A stretch of DNA of 64,000 nucleotides from Archivesica marissinica (GCA_014843695.1 CM026402.1:14985374-15049373), one strand, 5' to 3'; positions 22,010 through 37,842 are shown, counted from the first letter of the stretch. Notes: generated by a model from the sequence alone, not told the origin. A program made the numbers and translations.

Positions 22010-25000
22010 CTTATATCTGTGTGTCCATCATATAGTGATGACATACACCGTGTGTCCATGCTATACACTGTGTTTCCATGCTATACACTGTGTGTCCATG
22101 CTATACACTGTGTGTCCATGCTATGCACCATGTATCCGTGCTATACACTGTGTGCCCATGCTATGCACTGTGTGTCCATGCTATACACCCTGTGTCCATG
22201 CTATACACTGTGTGTCCATGCTATGCACCCTGTGTCCATGCTATACACCCTGTGTCCATGCTATACACTGTGTGTCAATGCTATACACCCTGTGTCCATG
22301 CTATACACTATGTCCATGCTATACACCCTGTGTCCATGCTATACACTGTGTGCCCATGCTATGCACCGTGTGTCAATGCTATACACCCTGTGTCCAAGCT
22401 ATACACTGTGTGTCCATGCTATACACCCTGTGTCCATGCTATACACTGTGTGTCCATGCTATTCACTGTGTGTCATGCTATACACCGTGTATCCATGCTA
22501 TACACCCTGTGTCCATGCTATACACTGTGTGTCCATGCTATGCACCGTGTGTCATGCAATACACTGTGTGCCCATGCTATGCACTGTGTGTCCATGCTAT
22601 GCACTGTGTGTCCATGCTATACACTGTGTGTCCATGCTATACACTGTGGGTCATGCTATACACTGTGTGTCCATGCTATACACTGTGTGTCCATGCTATA
22701 CACTGTGTGTCCATGCTATACACTGTGTTTCCATGCTATACACTGTGTGTCCATGCTATACACCGTGTGTCCATGCTATGCACCGTGTGTCATGCTATAC
22801 ACTGTGTGTCCATGCTATGCACCCTGTTTCCATGCTATACACCCTGTGTCCATGCTATACACTGTGTGTCCATGCTATACACCCTGTGTCCATGCTATAC
22901 ACTGTGTGTCCATGCTATACACCCTGTGTCCATGCTATACACTGTGTGCCCATGCTATGCACCGTATGTCCATGCTATACACCCTGTGTCCAGGCTATAC
23001 ACTGTGTGTCCATGCTAAACACTGTGTACCCATGCTATACACTGTGTGTCCATGCTATACACCGTGGACCTATACACCGTGTGTCCATGCTATGCACCGT
23101 GTGTTATGCTATACACTGTGTGTCCATGCTATGCACTGTGTGTCCATGCTATACACCGTGTATCCGCGCTATACACTGTGTGCCCATGCTATGCACCGTG
23201 TGTCCATGCTATACACCGTGTGTCCATGCTATGCACCGTGTATCTGCGCTATACACTGTGTGCCCATGCAATGCACCGAGTGTCCAGGCTATACACCCTG
23301 TGTCCATGCTATACACTGTGTGTCCATGCTATTCACTGTGTGTCATGCTATTCACCGTGTATCCATGCTATACACCCTGTGTCCATGCTATACACTGTGT
23401 GTCCATGCTATGCACCGTGTGTCATGCAATACACTGTGTGCCCATGCTATGCACTGTGTGTCCATGCTATGCACTGTGTGTCCATGCTATACACTGTGTG
23501 TCCATGTTATACACTGTGTGTCCATGCTATGCACTGTGTGTCCATGCTATGCACCATGTGTCATGCTATGCACTGTGTGTCCATGCTATACACTGTGTGT
23601 CCATGCTATACACTGTGTGTCCATGCTATGCACTGTGTTTCCATGCTATACACTGTGTGCCCATGCTATGCACCCTGTGTCCAGGCTATACACCGTGTGT
23701 CCATGCTATGCACCGTGTATCTGCGCTATACACTGTGTGCCCATGCAATGCACCGAGTGTCCATGCTATACACCCTGTGTCCATGCTATACACTGTGTGT
23801 CCATGCTATTCACTGTGTGTCATGCTATACACCGTGTATCCATGCTATACACCCTGTGTCCATGCTATACACTGTGTGTCCATGCTATGCACCGTGTGTC
23901 ATGCAATACACTGTGTGCCCATGCTATGCACTGTGTGTCCATGCTATGCACTGTGTGTCCATGCTATACACTGTGTGTCCATGTTATACACTGTGTGTCC
24001 ATGCTATGCACTGTGTGTCCATGCTATGCACTGTGTTTCCATGCTATACACCGTGTGTCCATGCTATATACTGTGTTTCCATGCTATACACTGTGGGTCA
24101 TGCTATACACTGTGTGTCCATGCTATACACTGTGTGTCCATGCTATACACTGTGTGTCCATGCTATACACTGTGTGTCCATGCTATACACTGTGTGTCCA
24201 TGCTATACACTGTGTGTCCATGCTATGCACTGTGTGTCCATGCTATACACTGTGTGTCCATGCTATGCACCCTGTGTCCATGCTATACACCGTGTGTCCA
24301 TGCTATGCACCGTGTATCTGCGCTATACACTGTGTGCCCATGCTATGCACCGTGTGTCCATGCTATACACCCTGTGTCCATGCTATACACTGTGTGTCCA
24401 TGCTATTCACTGTGTGTCATGCTATACACCGTGTATCCATGCTATACACCCTGTGTCCATGCTATACACTGTGTGTCCATGCTATACACTGTGTGTCCAT
24501 GCTATACACTGTGTGTCCATGCTATACACTGTGTTTCCATGCTATACACTGTGTGTCCATGCTATACACTGTGTGTCCATGCTATGCACCGTGTGTCATG
24601 CTATACACTGTGTGTCCATGCTATGCACCCTGTTTCCATGCTATACACCCTGTGTCCATGCTATACACTGTGTGTCCATGCTATACACCCTGTGTCCATG
24701 CTATACACTGTGTGTCCATGCTATGCACCCTGTGTCCATGCTATACACCGTGTGCCCATGCTATGCACCGTGTGTCCATGCTATACACCCTGTGTCCAGG
24801 CTATACACTGTGTGTCCATGCTATACACTGTGTACCCATGCTATACACTGTGTGTCCATGCTATACACCGTGGACCTATACACCGTGTGTCCATGCTATG
24901 CACCGTGTGTCATGCTATACACTGTGTGTCCATGCTATGCACTGTGTGTCCATGCTATGCACCGTGTATCCGCGCTATACACTGTGTGCCCATGCTATGC

Positions 25001-28000
25001 ACCGTGTGTCCATGCTATACACCCTGTGTCCATGCTATACACTGTGTGTCCATGCTATTCACTGTGTGTCATGCTATACACTGTGTATCCATGCTATACA
25101 CCCTGTGTCCATGCTATACACCGTGTGTCCATGCTATGTACTGTGTGTCCATGCTATGCACTGTGTGTCCATGCTATACACTGTGTGTCCATGCTATACA
25201 CTGTGTGTCCATGCTATACACTGTGTGTCCATGCTATACACTGTGTGTCCATGCTATACACTGTGTGTCCATGCTATACACTGTGTGTCCATGCTATACA
25301 CTGTGTGTCCATGCTATGCACTGTGTGTCCATGCTATACACTGTGTGTCCATGCTATACACTGTGTGTCCATGCTATACACTGTGTGTCCATGCTATACA
25401 CTGTGTGTCCATGCTATACACTGTGTGTCCATGCTATACACTGTGTGTCCATGCTATACACTGTGTGTCCATGCTATACACTGTGTGTCCATGCTATACA
25501 CTGTGTGTCCATGCTATACACTGTGTGTCCATGCTATACACTGTGTGTCCATGCTATACACTGTGTGTCCATGCTATACACTGTGTGTCCATGCTATACA
25601 CTGTGTGTCCATGCTATACACTGTGTGTCCATGCTATACACTGTGTGTCCATGCTATACACTGTGTGTCCATGCTATACACTGTGTGTCCATGCTATACA
25701 CTGTGTGTCCATGCTATGCACTGTGTGTCCATGCTATACACTGTGTGCCCATGCTATGCACCCTGTGTGCATGCTATACACCGTGTGTCCATGCTATGCA
25801 CCGTGTATCTGCGCTATACACTGTGTGCCCATGCAATGCACCGAGTGTCCATGCTATACACCCTGTGTCCATGCTATACACTGTGTGTCCATGCTATTCA
25901 CTGTGTGTCATGCTATACACCGTGTATCCATGCTATACACCCTGTGTCCATGCTATACACTGTGTGTCCATGCTATGCACCGTGTGTCATGCAATACACT
26001 GTGTGCCCATGCTATGCACTGTGTGTCCATGCTATGCACTGTGTGTCCATGCTATACACTGTGTGTCCATGTTATACACTGTGTGTCCATGCTATACACT
26101 GTGTGTCCATGCTATGCACTGTGTGTCCATGCTATGCACTGTGTTTCCATGCTATACACCGTGTGTCCATGCTATATACTGTGTTTCCATGCTATACACT
26201 GTGGGTCATGCTATACACTGTGTGTCCATGCTATACACTGTGTACCCATGCTATACACTGTGTGTCCATGCTATACACCGTGGACCTATACACCGTGTGT
26301 CCATGCTATGCACCGTGTGTCATGCTATACACTGTGTGTCCATGCTATGCACTGTGTGTCCATGCTATGCACCGTGTATCCACGCTATACACTGTGTGCC
26401 CATGCTATGCACCGTGTGTCCATGCTATACACCCTGTGTCCATGCTATACACTGTGTGTCCATGCTATTCACTGTGTGTCATGCTATACACTGTGTATCC
26501 ATGCTATACACCCTGTGTCCATGCTATGCACCGTGTGTCCATGCTATATACTGTGTTTCCATGCTATACACTGTGTGTCCATGCTATACACTGTGTTTCC
26601 ATGCTATACACTGTGTGTCCATGCTATACACTGTGTGTCCATGCTATGCACCGTGTGTCATGCTATACACTGTGTGTCCATGCTATGCACCCTGTTTCCA
26701 TGCTATACACCCTGTGTCCATGCTATACACTGTGTGTCCATGCTATACACCCTGTGTCCATGCTATACACTGTGTGTCCATGCTATGCACCCTGTGTCCA
26801 TGCTATACACCGTGTGCCCATGCTATGCACCGTGTGTCCATGCTATACACCCTGTGTCCAGGCTATACACTGTGTGTCCATGCTATACACTGTGTACCCA
26901 TGCTATACACTGTGTGTCCATGCTATACACCGTGGACCTATACACCGTGTGTCCATGCTATGCACCGTGTGTCATGCTATACACTGTGTGTCCATGCTAT
27001 GCACTGTGTGTCCATACTATGCACCGTGTATCCGCGCTATACACTGTGTGCCCATGCTATGCACCATGTGTCCATGCTATACACCCTGTGTCCATGCTAT
27101 ACACTGTGTGTCCATGCTATTCACTGTGTGTCATGCTATGCACTGTGTATCCATGCTATACACCCTGTGTCCATGCTATACACCGTGTGTCCATGCTATG
27201 TACTGTTTGTCCATGCTATGCACTGTGTGTCCATGCTATACACTGTGTGTCCATGTTATACACTGTGTGTCCATGCTATACACTGTGTGTCCATGCTATA
27301 CACTGTGTGTCCATGCTATACACTGTGTGTCCATGCTATACACTGTGTGTCCATGCTATACACTGTGTGTCCATGCTATGCACTGTGTTTCCATGGTATA
27401 CACTGTGTGCCCATGCTATGCACCCTGTGTGCAGGCTATACACCGTGTGTCCATGCTATACACCGTGTATCTGCGCTATACACTGTGTGCCCATGCAATG
27501 CACCGAGTGTCCATGCTATACACCCTGTGTCCATGCTATACACTGTGTGTCCATGCTATTCACTGTGTGTCATGCTATACACCGTGTATCCATGCTATAC
27601 ACCCTGTGTCCATGCTATACACTGTGTGTCCATGCTATGCACCGTGTGTCATGCAATACACTGTGTGCCCATGCTATGCACTGTGTGTCCATGCTATGCA
27701 CTGTGTGTCCATGCTATACACTGTGTGTCCATGTTATACACTGTGTGTCCATGCTATGCACTGTGTGTCCATGCTATGCACTGTGTTTCCATGCTATACA
27801 CCGTGTGTCCATGCTATATACTGTGTTTCCATGCTATACACTGGGTCATGCTATACACTGTGTGTCCATGCTATACACTGTGTGTCCATGCTATACACTG
27901 TGTGTCCATGCTATACACTGTGTTTCCATGCTATACACTGTGTGTCCATGCTATACACCGTGTGTCCATGCTATGCACTGTGTGTCCATGCTATGCACTG

Positions 28001-31000
28001 TGTTTCCATGCTATACACCGTGTGTCCATGCTATACACTGTGTTTCCATGCTATACACTGTGTGTCATGCTATACACTGTGTGTCCATGCTATACACTGT
28101 GTGTCCATGCTATACACTGTGTGTCCATGCTATACACTGTGTTTCCATGCTATACACTGTGTGTCCATGCTATACACTGTGTGTCCATGCTATGCACCGT
28201 GTGTCATGCTATACACTGTGTGTCCATGCTATGCACCCTGTTTCCATGCTATACACCCTGTGTCCATGCTATGCACCGTGTGTCATGCTATACACTGTGT
28301 GTCCATGCTATGCACTGTGTGTCCATGCTATGCACCGTGTATCCGCGCTATACACTGTGTGCCCATGCTATGCACCGTGTGTCCATGCTATACACCCTGT
28401 GTCCATGCTATACACTGTGTGTCCATGCTATTCACTGTGTGTCATGCTATACACTGTGTGTCCATGCTATACACCCTGTGTCCATGCTATACACCGTGTG
28501 TCCATGCTATGCACTGTGTGTCCATGCTATACACTGTGTGTCCATGCTATGCACCGTGTGTCCATGCTATACACCGTGTGTCCATGCTATGCACCGTGTA
28601 TCCGCGCTATACACTGTGTGCCCATGCTATGCACCGTGTGTCCATGCTATACACCCTGTGTCCATGCTATACACTGTGTGTCCATGCTATTCACTGTGTG
28701 TCATGCTATACACCGTGTATCCATGCTATACACCCTGTGTCCATGCTATACACTGTGTGTCCATGCTATGCACCGTGTGTCATGCTATACACTGTGTGCC
28801 CATGCTATGCACTGTGTGTCCATGCTATGCACTGTGTGTCCATGCTATACACTGTGTGTCCATGCTATACACTGTGTGTCCATGCTATGCACTGTGTGTC
28901 CATGCTATGCACCATGTGTCATGCTATGCACTGTGTGTCCATGCTATACACTGTGTGTCCATGCTATACACTGTGTGTCCATGCTATGCACTGTGTTTCC
29001 ATGCTATACACTGTGTGTCCATGCTATGCACCCTGTGTCCAGGCTATACACCGTGTGTCCATGCTATGCACCGTGTATCTGCGCTATACACTGTGTGCCC
29101 ATGCTATGCACCGTGTGTCCATGCTATACACCCTGTGTCCATGCTATACACTGTGTGTCCATGCTATTCACTGTGTGTCATGCTATACACCGTGTATCCA
29201 TGCTATACACCCTGTGTCCATGCTATACACTGTGTGTCCATGCTATGCACCGTGTGTCATGCAATACACTGTGTGCCCATGCTATGCACTGTGTGTCCAT
29301 GCTATACACTGTGTGTCCATGTTATACACTGTGTGTCCATGCTATACACTGTGTGTCCATGCTATGCACTGTGTGTCCATGCTATGCACTGTGTTTCCAT
29401 GCTATACACTGTGTCCATGCTATATACTGTGTTTCCATGCTATACACTGTGGGTCATGCTATACACTGTGTGTCCATGCTATACACTGTGTGTCCATGCT
29501 ATACACTGTGTGTCCATGCTATACACTGTGTGTCCATGCTATACACTGTGTGTCCATGCTATACACTGTGTGTCCATGCTATACACTGTGTGTCCATGCT
29601 ATACACTGTGTGCCCATGCTATGCACCCTGTGTGCATGCTATACACCGTGTGTCCATGCTATGCACCGTGTATCTGCGCTATACACTGTGTGCCCATGCT
29701 ATGCACCGTGTGTCCATGCTATACACCCTGTGTCCATGCTATACACTGTGTGTCCATGCTATTCACTGTGTGTCATGCTATACACCGTGTATCCATGCTA
29801 TACACCCTGTGTCCATGCTATACACTGTGTGTCCATGCTATGCACCGTGTGTCATGCAATACACTGTGTGCCCATGCTATGCACTGTGTGTCCATGCTAT
29901 GCACTGTGTGTCCATGCTATACACTGTGTGTCCATGTTATACACTGTGTGTCCATGCTATACACTGTGTGTCCATGCTATGCACTGTGTGTCCATGCTAT
30001 GCACTGTGTTTCCATGCTATACACCGTGTGTCCATGCTATACACTGTGTTTCCATGCTATACACTGTGTGTCATGCTATACACTGTGTGTCCATGCTATA
30101 CACTGTGTGTCCATGCTATACACTGTGTGTCCATGCTATACACTGTGGCCTATACACCGTGTGTCCATGCTATGCACCGTGTGTCATGCTATACACTGTG
30201 TGTCCATGCTATGCACTGTGTGTCCATGCTATGCACCGTGTATCCACGCTATACACTGTGTGCCCATGCTATGCACCGTGTGTCCATGCTATACACCCTG
30301 TGTCCATGCTATACACTGTGTGTCCATGCTATTCACTGTGTGTCATGCTATACACTGTGTGTCCATGCTATACACCCTGTGTCCATGCTATACACCGTGT
30401 GTCCATGCTATACACTGTGTGTCCATGCTATACACTGTGTGTCCATGCTATACACTGTGTTCCATGCTATACACCGTGTGTCCATGCTATACACTGTGTG
30501 TCCATGCTATACACTGTGTGTCCATGCTATACACTGTGTGTCCATGCTATACACCGTGTGTCCATGCTATACACTGTGTGTCCATGCTATACACTGTGTG
30601 TCCATGCTATACACTGTGTGTCCATGCTATACACTGTGTGTCCATGCTATACACTGTGTGTCCATGCTATACACTGTGTGTCCATGCTATGCACTGTGTG
30701 TCCATGCTATACACTGTGTGTCCATGCTATACACTGTGTGTCCATGCTATACACTGTGTGTCCATGCTATGCACTGTGTGTCCATGCTATACACTGTGTG
30801 TCCATGCTATACACTGTGTGTCCATGCTATACACTGTGTGTCCATGCTATGCACCATGTGTCATGCTATGCACTGTGTGTCCATGCTATACACTGTGTGT
30901 CCATGCTATACACTGTGTGTCCATGCTATGCACTGTGTTTCCATGCTATACACTGTGTGCCCATGCTATGCACCCTGTGTCCAGGCTATACACCGTGTGT

Positions 31001-34000
31001 CCATGCTATGCACCGTGTATCTGCGCTATACACTGTGTGCCCATGCAATGCACCGAGTGTCCATGCTATACACCCTGTGTCCATGCTATACACTGTGTGT
31101 CCATGCTATTCACTGTGTGTCATGCTATACACCGTGTATCCATGCTATACACCCTGTGTCCATGCTATACACTGTGTGTCCATGCTATGCACCGTGTGTC
31201 ATGCAATACACTGTGTGCCCATGCTATGCACTGTGTGTCCATGCTATACACTGTGTGTCCATGCTATACACTGTGTGTCCATGCTATACACTGTGTGTCC
31301 ATGCTATGCACTGTGTGTCCATGCTATGCACTGTGTTTCCATGCTATACACTGTGTCCATGCTATATACTGTGTTTCCATGCTATACACTGTGTGTCATG
31401 CTATACACTGTGTGTCCATGCTATACACTGTGTGTCCATGCTATACACTGTGTGTCCATGCTATACACTGTGTGTCCATGCTATACACTGTGTGTCCATG
31501 CTATACACTGTGTGTCCATGCTATACACTGTGTGTCCATGCTATACACTGTGTGTCCATGCTATGCACCGTGTGTCCATGCTATACACTGTGTGTCCATG
31601 CTATCACCCTGTGTCCATGCTATACACCTGTGTCCATGCTATACACTGTGTGTCCATGCTATACACCGTGTGTCCATGCTATCACTGTGTGTCCATGCTA
31701 TACACCGTGTGTCCATGCTATACACCCTGTGTCCATGCTATACACTGTGTCCATGCTAGCACCGTGTGTCCATGCTATACACTGTGTGTCCATGCTATAC
31801 ACTGTGTGTCCATGCTATACACCGTGTGTCCATGCTATACACTGTGTGTCCATGCTATACACCGTGTGTCCATGCTATACACTGTGTGTCCATGCTATAC
31901 ACTGTGTGTCCATGCTATTCACTGTGTGTCATGCTATACACCGTGTGTCATGCTATACACTGTGTGTCCATGCTATACACTGTGTGCCCATGCTATGCAC
32001 CCTGTGTCCATGCTATACACTGTGTGTCCATGCTATGCACTGTGTGTCCATGCTATACACCCTGTGTCCATGCTATACACTGTGTGTCCATGCTATACAC
32101 CCTGTGTCCATGCTATACACTGTGTGCCCATGCTATGCACCATGTGTCCATGCTATACACCCTGTGTCCATGCTATACACTGTGTGTCCATGCTATACAC
32201 TGTGTGCCCATGCTATACACTGTGTGTCCATGCTATACACTGTGTGTCCATGCTATACACTGTGTGTCCATGCTATACACCGTGGACCTATACACCGTGT
32301 GTCCATGCTATACACCGTGTGTCATGCTATACACTGTGTGTCCATGCTATACACTGTGTATCCATGCTATGCACCGTTTATCCGCGCTATACACTGTGTG
32401 CCCATGCTATGCACTGTGTTTCCATGCTATACACCGTATGTCCATGCTATACACTGTGTGTCCATGCTATACACCGTGTGTCCATGCAATACACTGTGTG
32501 TCCATGCTATGCACTGTGTTTCCATGCTATACACTGTGTGTCCATGCTATACACTGTGTGTCCATGCTATACACTGTGTGTCCATGCTATGCACTGTGTG
32601 TCCATGCTATACACTGTGTGTCCATGCTATACACTGTGTGTCCATGCTATGCACTGTGTGTCCATGCTATGCACTGTGTGCCCATGCTATACACTGTGTG
32701 TCCATGCTATACACTGTGTGTTCATGCTATACACTGTGTGTCCATGCAATACACTGTGTGTCCATGCTATACACCCTGTGTCCATGTTATACACTGTGTG
32801 TCCATGCTATACACCCTGTGTCCATGCTATACACTGTGTGTCCATGCTATACACTGTGTGTCCATGCTATGCACTGTGTGTCCATGCTATACACTGTGTG
32901 TCCATGCTATACACTGTGTGTCCATGCTATGCACTGTGTGTCCATGCTATACACTGTGTGTCCATGCTATACACTGTGTGTCCATGCTATACACCGTATG
33001 TCCATGCTATTCACTGTGTGTCCATGCTATTCACCCTGTGTCCATGCTATACACTCTGTGTCCATGCTATACACTGTGTGTTCATGCTATTCACCGTGTG
33101 TCCATGCTATACACTGTGTGTCCATGCTATACACTGTGTGTCCATGCAATACACTGTGTGTCCATGCTATGCACTGTGTTTCTATGCTATACACTGTGTG
33201 TCCATGCTATACACTGTGTGTCCATGCTATGCACTGTGTCCATGCTATGCACAGTGTGTCCATGCTATACACTGTGTGTCCATGCTATACACTGTGTGTC
33301 CATGCTATGCACTGTGTGTCCATGCTATACACTGTGTGTCCATGCTATACACCCTGTGTCCATGCTATACACTGTGTGTCCATGCTATACACCATGTGTC
33401 CATACTATTCACTGTGTGTCCATGCTATTCACCCTGTGTCCATGCTATACACTGTGTCCATGCTATGCACTGTGTTTCCATGTTATACACTGTGTGTCCA
33501 TGATATACACTGTGTGTCCATGCTATACACTGTGTGTCCATGCTATACACTGTGTGTCCATGCTATGCACTGTGTGTCCATGCTATACACCGTGTGTCCA
33601 TGCTATACACTGTGTGTCCATGCTATACACTGTGTGCCCATGCTATACACTGTGTGTCCATGCTATACACCGTGTGTCATGCTATACACCGTGTGTCATG
33701 CTATACACTGTGTGTCCATGCTATACACTGTGTGCCCATGCTATGCACCGTGTGTCCATGCTATACACCCTGTGTCCATGCTAAGCACTGTGTGTCCATG
33801 CTATGCACCCTGTGTCCATGCTATTCACCCTGTGTCCATGCTATGCACTGTGTGTCCATGCTATACACCCTGTGTCCATACTATACACTGTGTTTCCATA
33901 CTATACACCATGTGTCCATGCTATACACTGTGTGCCCATGCTATGCACCATGTGTCCATGCTATACACCCTGTGTCCATGCTATACACTGTGTGTCCATG

Positions 34001-36655
34001 CTATACACTGTGTGCCCATGCTATACACTGTGTGTCCATGCTATACACCGTATGTCCATGCTATTCACTGTGTCCATGCTATTCACCCTGTGTCCATGCT
34101 ATACACTCTGTGTCCATGCTATACACTGTGTGTCCATGCTATACACCGTGTGTCCATGCTATACACTGTGTGTCCATGCTATACATCATTTGTCCATGCT
34201 ATACACTGTGTGTCCATGCTATACACTGTGTGTCCATGCAATACACTGTGTGTCCATGCTATGCACTGTGTTTCTATGCTATACACTGTGTGTCCATGCT
34301 ATACACTGTGTGTCCATGCTATACACTGTGTGTCCATGCTATGCACAGTGTGTCCATGCTATACACTGTGTGTCCATGCTATACACTGTGTGTCCATGCT
34401 ATACACTGTGTGTCCATGCTATGCACTGTGTGTCCATGCTATACACTGTGTGTCCATGCTATACACCCTGTGTCCATGCTATACACTGTGTGTCCATGCT
34501 ATACACCATGTGTCCATGCTATTCACTGTGTGTCCATGCTATTCACCCTGTGTCCATGCTATGCACTGTGTGTCCATGCTATGCACTGTGTTTCCATGTT
34601 ATACACTGTGTGTCCATGATATACACTGTGTTTCCATGCTATACACTGTGTGTCCATGCTATACACTGTTTGTCCATGCTAGGCACTGTGTGTCCATGCT
34701 ATACACCGTGTGTCCATGCTATACACTGTGTGTCCATTCTATATACTGTGTGCCCATGCTATACACTGTGTGTCCATGCTATACACCGTGTGTCATGCTA
34801 TACACTGTGTGTCATGCTATACACTGTGTGTCCATGCTATACACTGTGTGCCCATGCTATGCACCGTGTATCCATGCTATACACCCTGTGTCCATGCTAA
34901 GCACTGTGTGTCCATGCTATGCTCCCTGTGTCCATGCTATACACCCTGTGTCCATGCTATGCACTGTGTGTCCATGCTATGCACCCTGTGTCCATGCTAT
35001 ACACTGTGTTTCCATACTATACACCCTGTGTCCATGCTATACACTGTGTGCCCATGCTATGCACCATGTGTCCATGCTATACACCCTGTGTCCATGCTAT
35101 ACACTGTGTGTCCATGCTATACACTGTGTGCCCATGCTATACACTGTGTGTCCATGCTATACACCGTGGACCTATACACCGTGTGTCCATGCTATACACC
35201 GTGTGTCATGCTATACACTGTGTGTCCATGCTATACACTGTGTATCCATGCTATGCACCGTGTATCCGCGCTATATACTGTGTGCCCATGCTATGCACCG
35301 TGTGTCCATGCTATACACCCTGTGTCCATGCTATACACTGTGTGTCCATGCTATACACTGTGTGTCATGCTCTACACCGTGTGTCCATGCTATACACCCT
35401 GTGTCCATGCTATACACCATGTGTCCATGCTATACACTGTGTGTCCATGCTATACACTGTGTGTCATGCTATACACTGTGTGTCCATGCTATGCACTGTG
35501 TGTCCATGCTATGCACTGTGTGTCCATGCTATACACTGTGTGTCCATGTTATACATTGTGTGTCCATGCTATACACCGTGTGTCCATGCTATGCACTGTG
35601 TGTCCATGCTATGCACTGTGTTTCCATGCTATACACCGTATGTCCATGATATACACTGTGTGTCCATGCTATACACTGTGTGTCCATGCAATACACTGTG
35701 TGTCCATGCTATGCACTGTGTTTCCATGCTATACACTCTGTGTCCATGTTATACACTGTGTGTCCATGCTATACACTTTGTGTCCATGCTATGCACTGTG
35801 TGTCCATGCTATGCACTGTGTGTCCATGCTATACACTGTGTCCATGCTATGCACTGTGTGTCCATGCTATGCACTGTGTGTCCATGCTATACACTGTGTA
35901 TCCATGCTATACACTGTGTGTCCATGCAATACACTGTGTGTCCATGCTATACACCCTGTGTCCATGTTATACACTGTGTGTCCATGCTATGCACCCTGTG
36001 TCCATGCTATCCACTGTGTGTCCATGCTATACACTATGTGTCCATGCAATACACTGTGTGTCCATGCTATGCACTGTGTTTCCATGCTATACACTGTGTG
36101 TCCATGCTATACACTGTGTGTCCATGCTATACACTGTGTGTCCATGCTATGCACTGTGTGTCCATGCTATACACTGTGTGTCCATGCTATACACCGTGTG
36201 TCCATGCTATACACTGTGTGTCCATGCTATACACCGTGTGTCCATGCTATACACTGTGTGTCCATGCTATACACTGTGTGTCCATGCTATACACCGTGTG
36301 TCCATGCTATACACTGTGTGTCCATGCTATACACCGTGTGTCCATGCTATTCACTGTTGTCCATGCTATACACTGTGTGTCCATGCTATACACTGTGTGT
36401 CCATGCTATACACTGTGTGTCCATGCTATACACCATGTGTCCCTGCTATACACTGTGTGTCCATGCTATGCACCGTGTGTCCATATTATACACTGTGTGT
36501 CCATGCTATACACCGTGTGTCCATGCTATGCACCCTGTATCCGTGTTATACACCTTGTATTCATGCTATTCACCATGTATTTGTGCTATTCACCATGTAT
36601 TTGTGCTAGGCACCGTGTATTTGTGCTAGGCACCGTGTATTTGTGCTAGGCACTG
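22010..36655. repeat. Giant 20-bp satellite array, about 730 units
   Basis: Unit 'ctatacactgtgtgtccatg' with common variants (accctg, accgtg, gtgtgcc, atgcac, gtgtttcc, attcac) and 19-bp units lacking one c ('gtgtgtcatg'). Stretches such as 25140-25720 are almost pure. Elsewhere marker variants ('tatccgcgc', 'tatctgcgc', 'gtggacctatacaccgtg') recur in the same neighbour order, showing block duplication of several hundred to about 2000 bp. The last units, 36540-36655, degenerate ('tatttgtgctaggcaccgtg'). The unit has no stop codon in any + frame, so single-base deletions do not close reading frames; the frames of up to 4523 codons are artefacts. It lies upstream of the first SNX14 exon found. 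Confidence 0.97.
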
Positions 36656-36881
36656 TAACCTCTTCTGCATCTTGCATTATCCTACAAAAATAAAATGACT
36701 AACATAGCCATGATTAACCAGGCGGCGATGATTGGTTATGATTGGTTATGATTGGTTAGCCTGTGTTCAACGATCAATAAACGTATCCAGCTGTAGCTTG
36801 CCTAGTTAGAACACTAGGTCACTGGTTCTTTCCCAATGTGACACGGGTCTGTGGACAACAAGAGATTCAGGGTATTGGACA

Positions 36882-37800
36882 GCCCTGTTTATTGGTCCAT
36901 GTCAATACATTGTATATCACCAACCTGATACTCCAGTCCTGTATATTGGTCCATGTCGATACATTGTATATCACCAACCTGAGACTCCAGCCCTGTTTAT
37001 TGGTCCATGTCGATACATTGTATATCACCCAACCTGAGACTCCAGTCCTGTATATTTGTCCATGTCGATACATTGTATATCACCAACCTGAGACTCCAGC
37101 CCTGTATATTGGTCCATGTCGATACATTGTATATCACCAACTTGATACTCCAGCCCTGTATATTGGTCCATGTCGATACATTGTATATCACCAACCTGAG
37201 ACTCCAGCCCTGTATATTGATCCATGTCGATACATTGTATATCACCAACCTGAGACTCCAGCCCTGTTTATTGGTCCATGTCGATACATTGTATATCACC
37301 CAACCTGAGACTCCAGTCCTGTATATTTGTCCATGTCGATACATTGTATATCACCAACCTGAGACTCCAGCCCTGTATATTGGTCCATGTCGATACATTG
37401 TATATCACCAACCTGATACTCCAGCCCTGTATATTGGTCCATGTCGATACATTGTATATCACCAACCTGAGACTCCAGCCCTGTATATTGATCCATGTCG
37501 ATACATTGTATATCACCAACCTGATACTCCAGCCCTGTATATTGGTCCATGTCGATACATTGTATATCACCCAACCTGAGACTCCAGTCCTGTATATTGG
37601 TCCATGTCGATACATTGTATATCACCCAACCTGATACTCCAGTCCTGTATATTTGTCCATGTCGATACATTGTATATCACCCAACCTGAGAATCCAGTCC
37701 TGTATATTGGTCCATGTCGATACATTGTATATCACCAACCTGAGACTCCAGTCCTGTATATTGGTCCATGTCGATACATTGTATATCACCAACCTGAGAC
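36882..37800. repeat. 54-bp minisatellite with 271-bp higher-order period
   Basis: The unit contains 'ccctgtatattggtccatgt', 'cgatacattgtatatcacca' and 'acctgagactcca', about 17 copies. One unit in five carries an extra c ('atcacccaacctg'), and identical five-unit blocks begin at 37007 and 37278. It ends about 110 bp before the SNX14 acceptor at 37912. 36656-36881 is unique sequence with a short 'gattggttat' triplication. Confidence 0.93.
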
Positions 37801-37842
37801 CATTTTCGCCATTCTTTTCTGATCTTGATCATTTTGTTGTTT

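Noticed and set aside
21785..36649. Overlapping open frames of up to 4523 codons encoding Cys-rich repeats (CYTLCVHAIHCVSMLYTVCP type).
   Set aside because: The 20-bp unit has no stop in any + frame, and three units give one 20-residue repeat in every frame. Frames survive one-base deletions for that reason alone. There is no start context, splice site, signal peptide or non-repeat domain.
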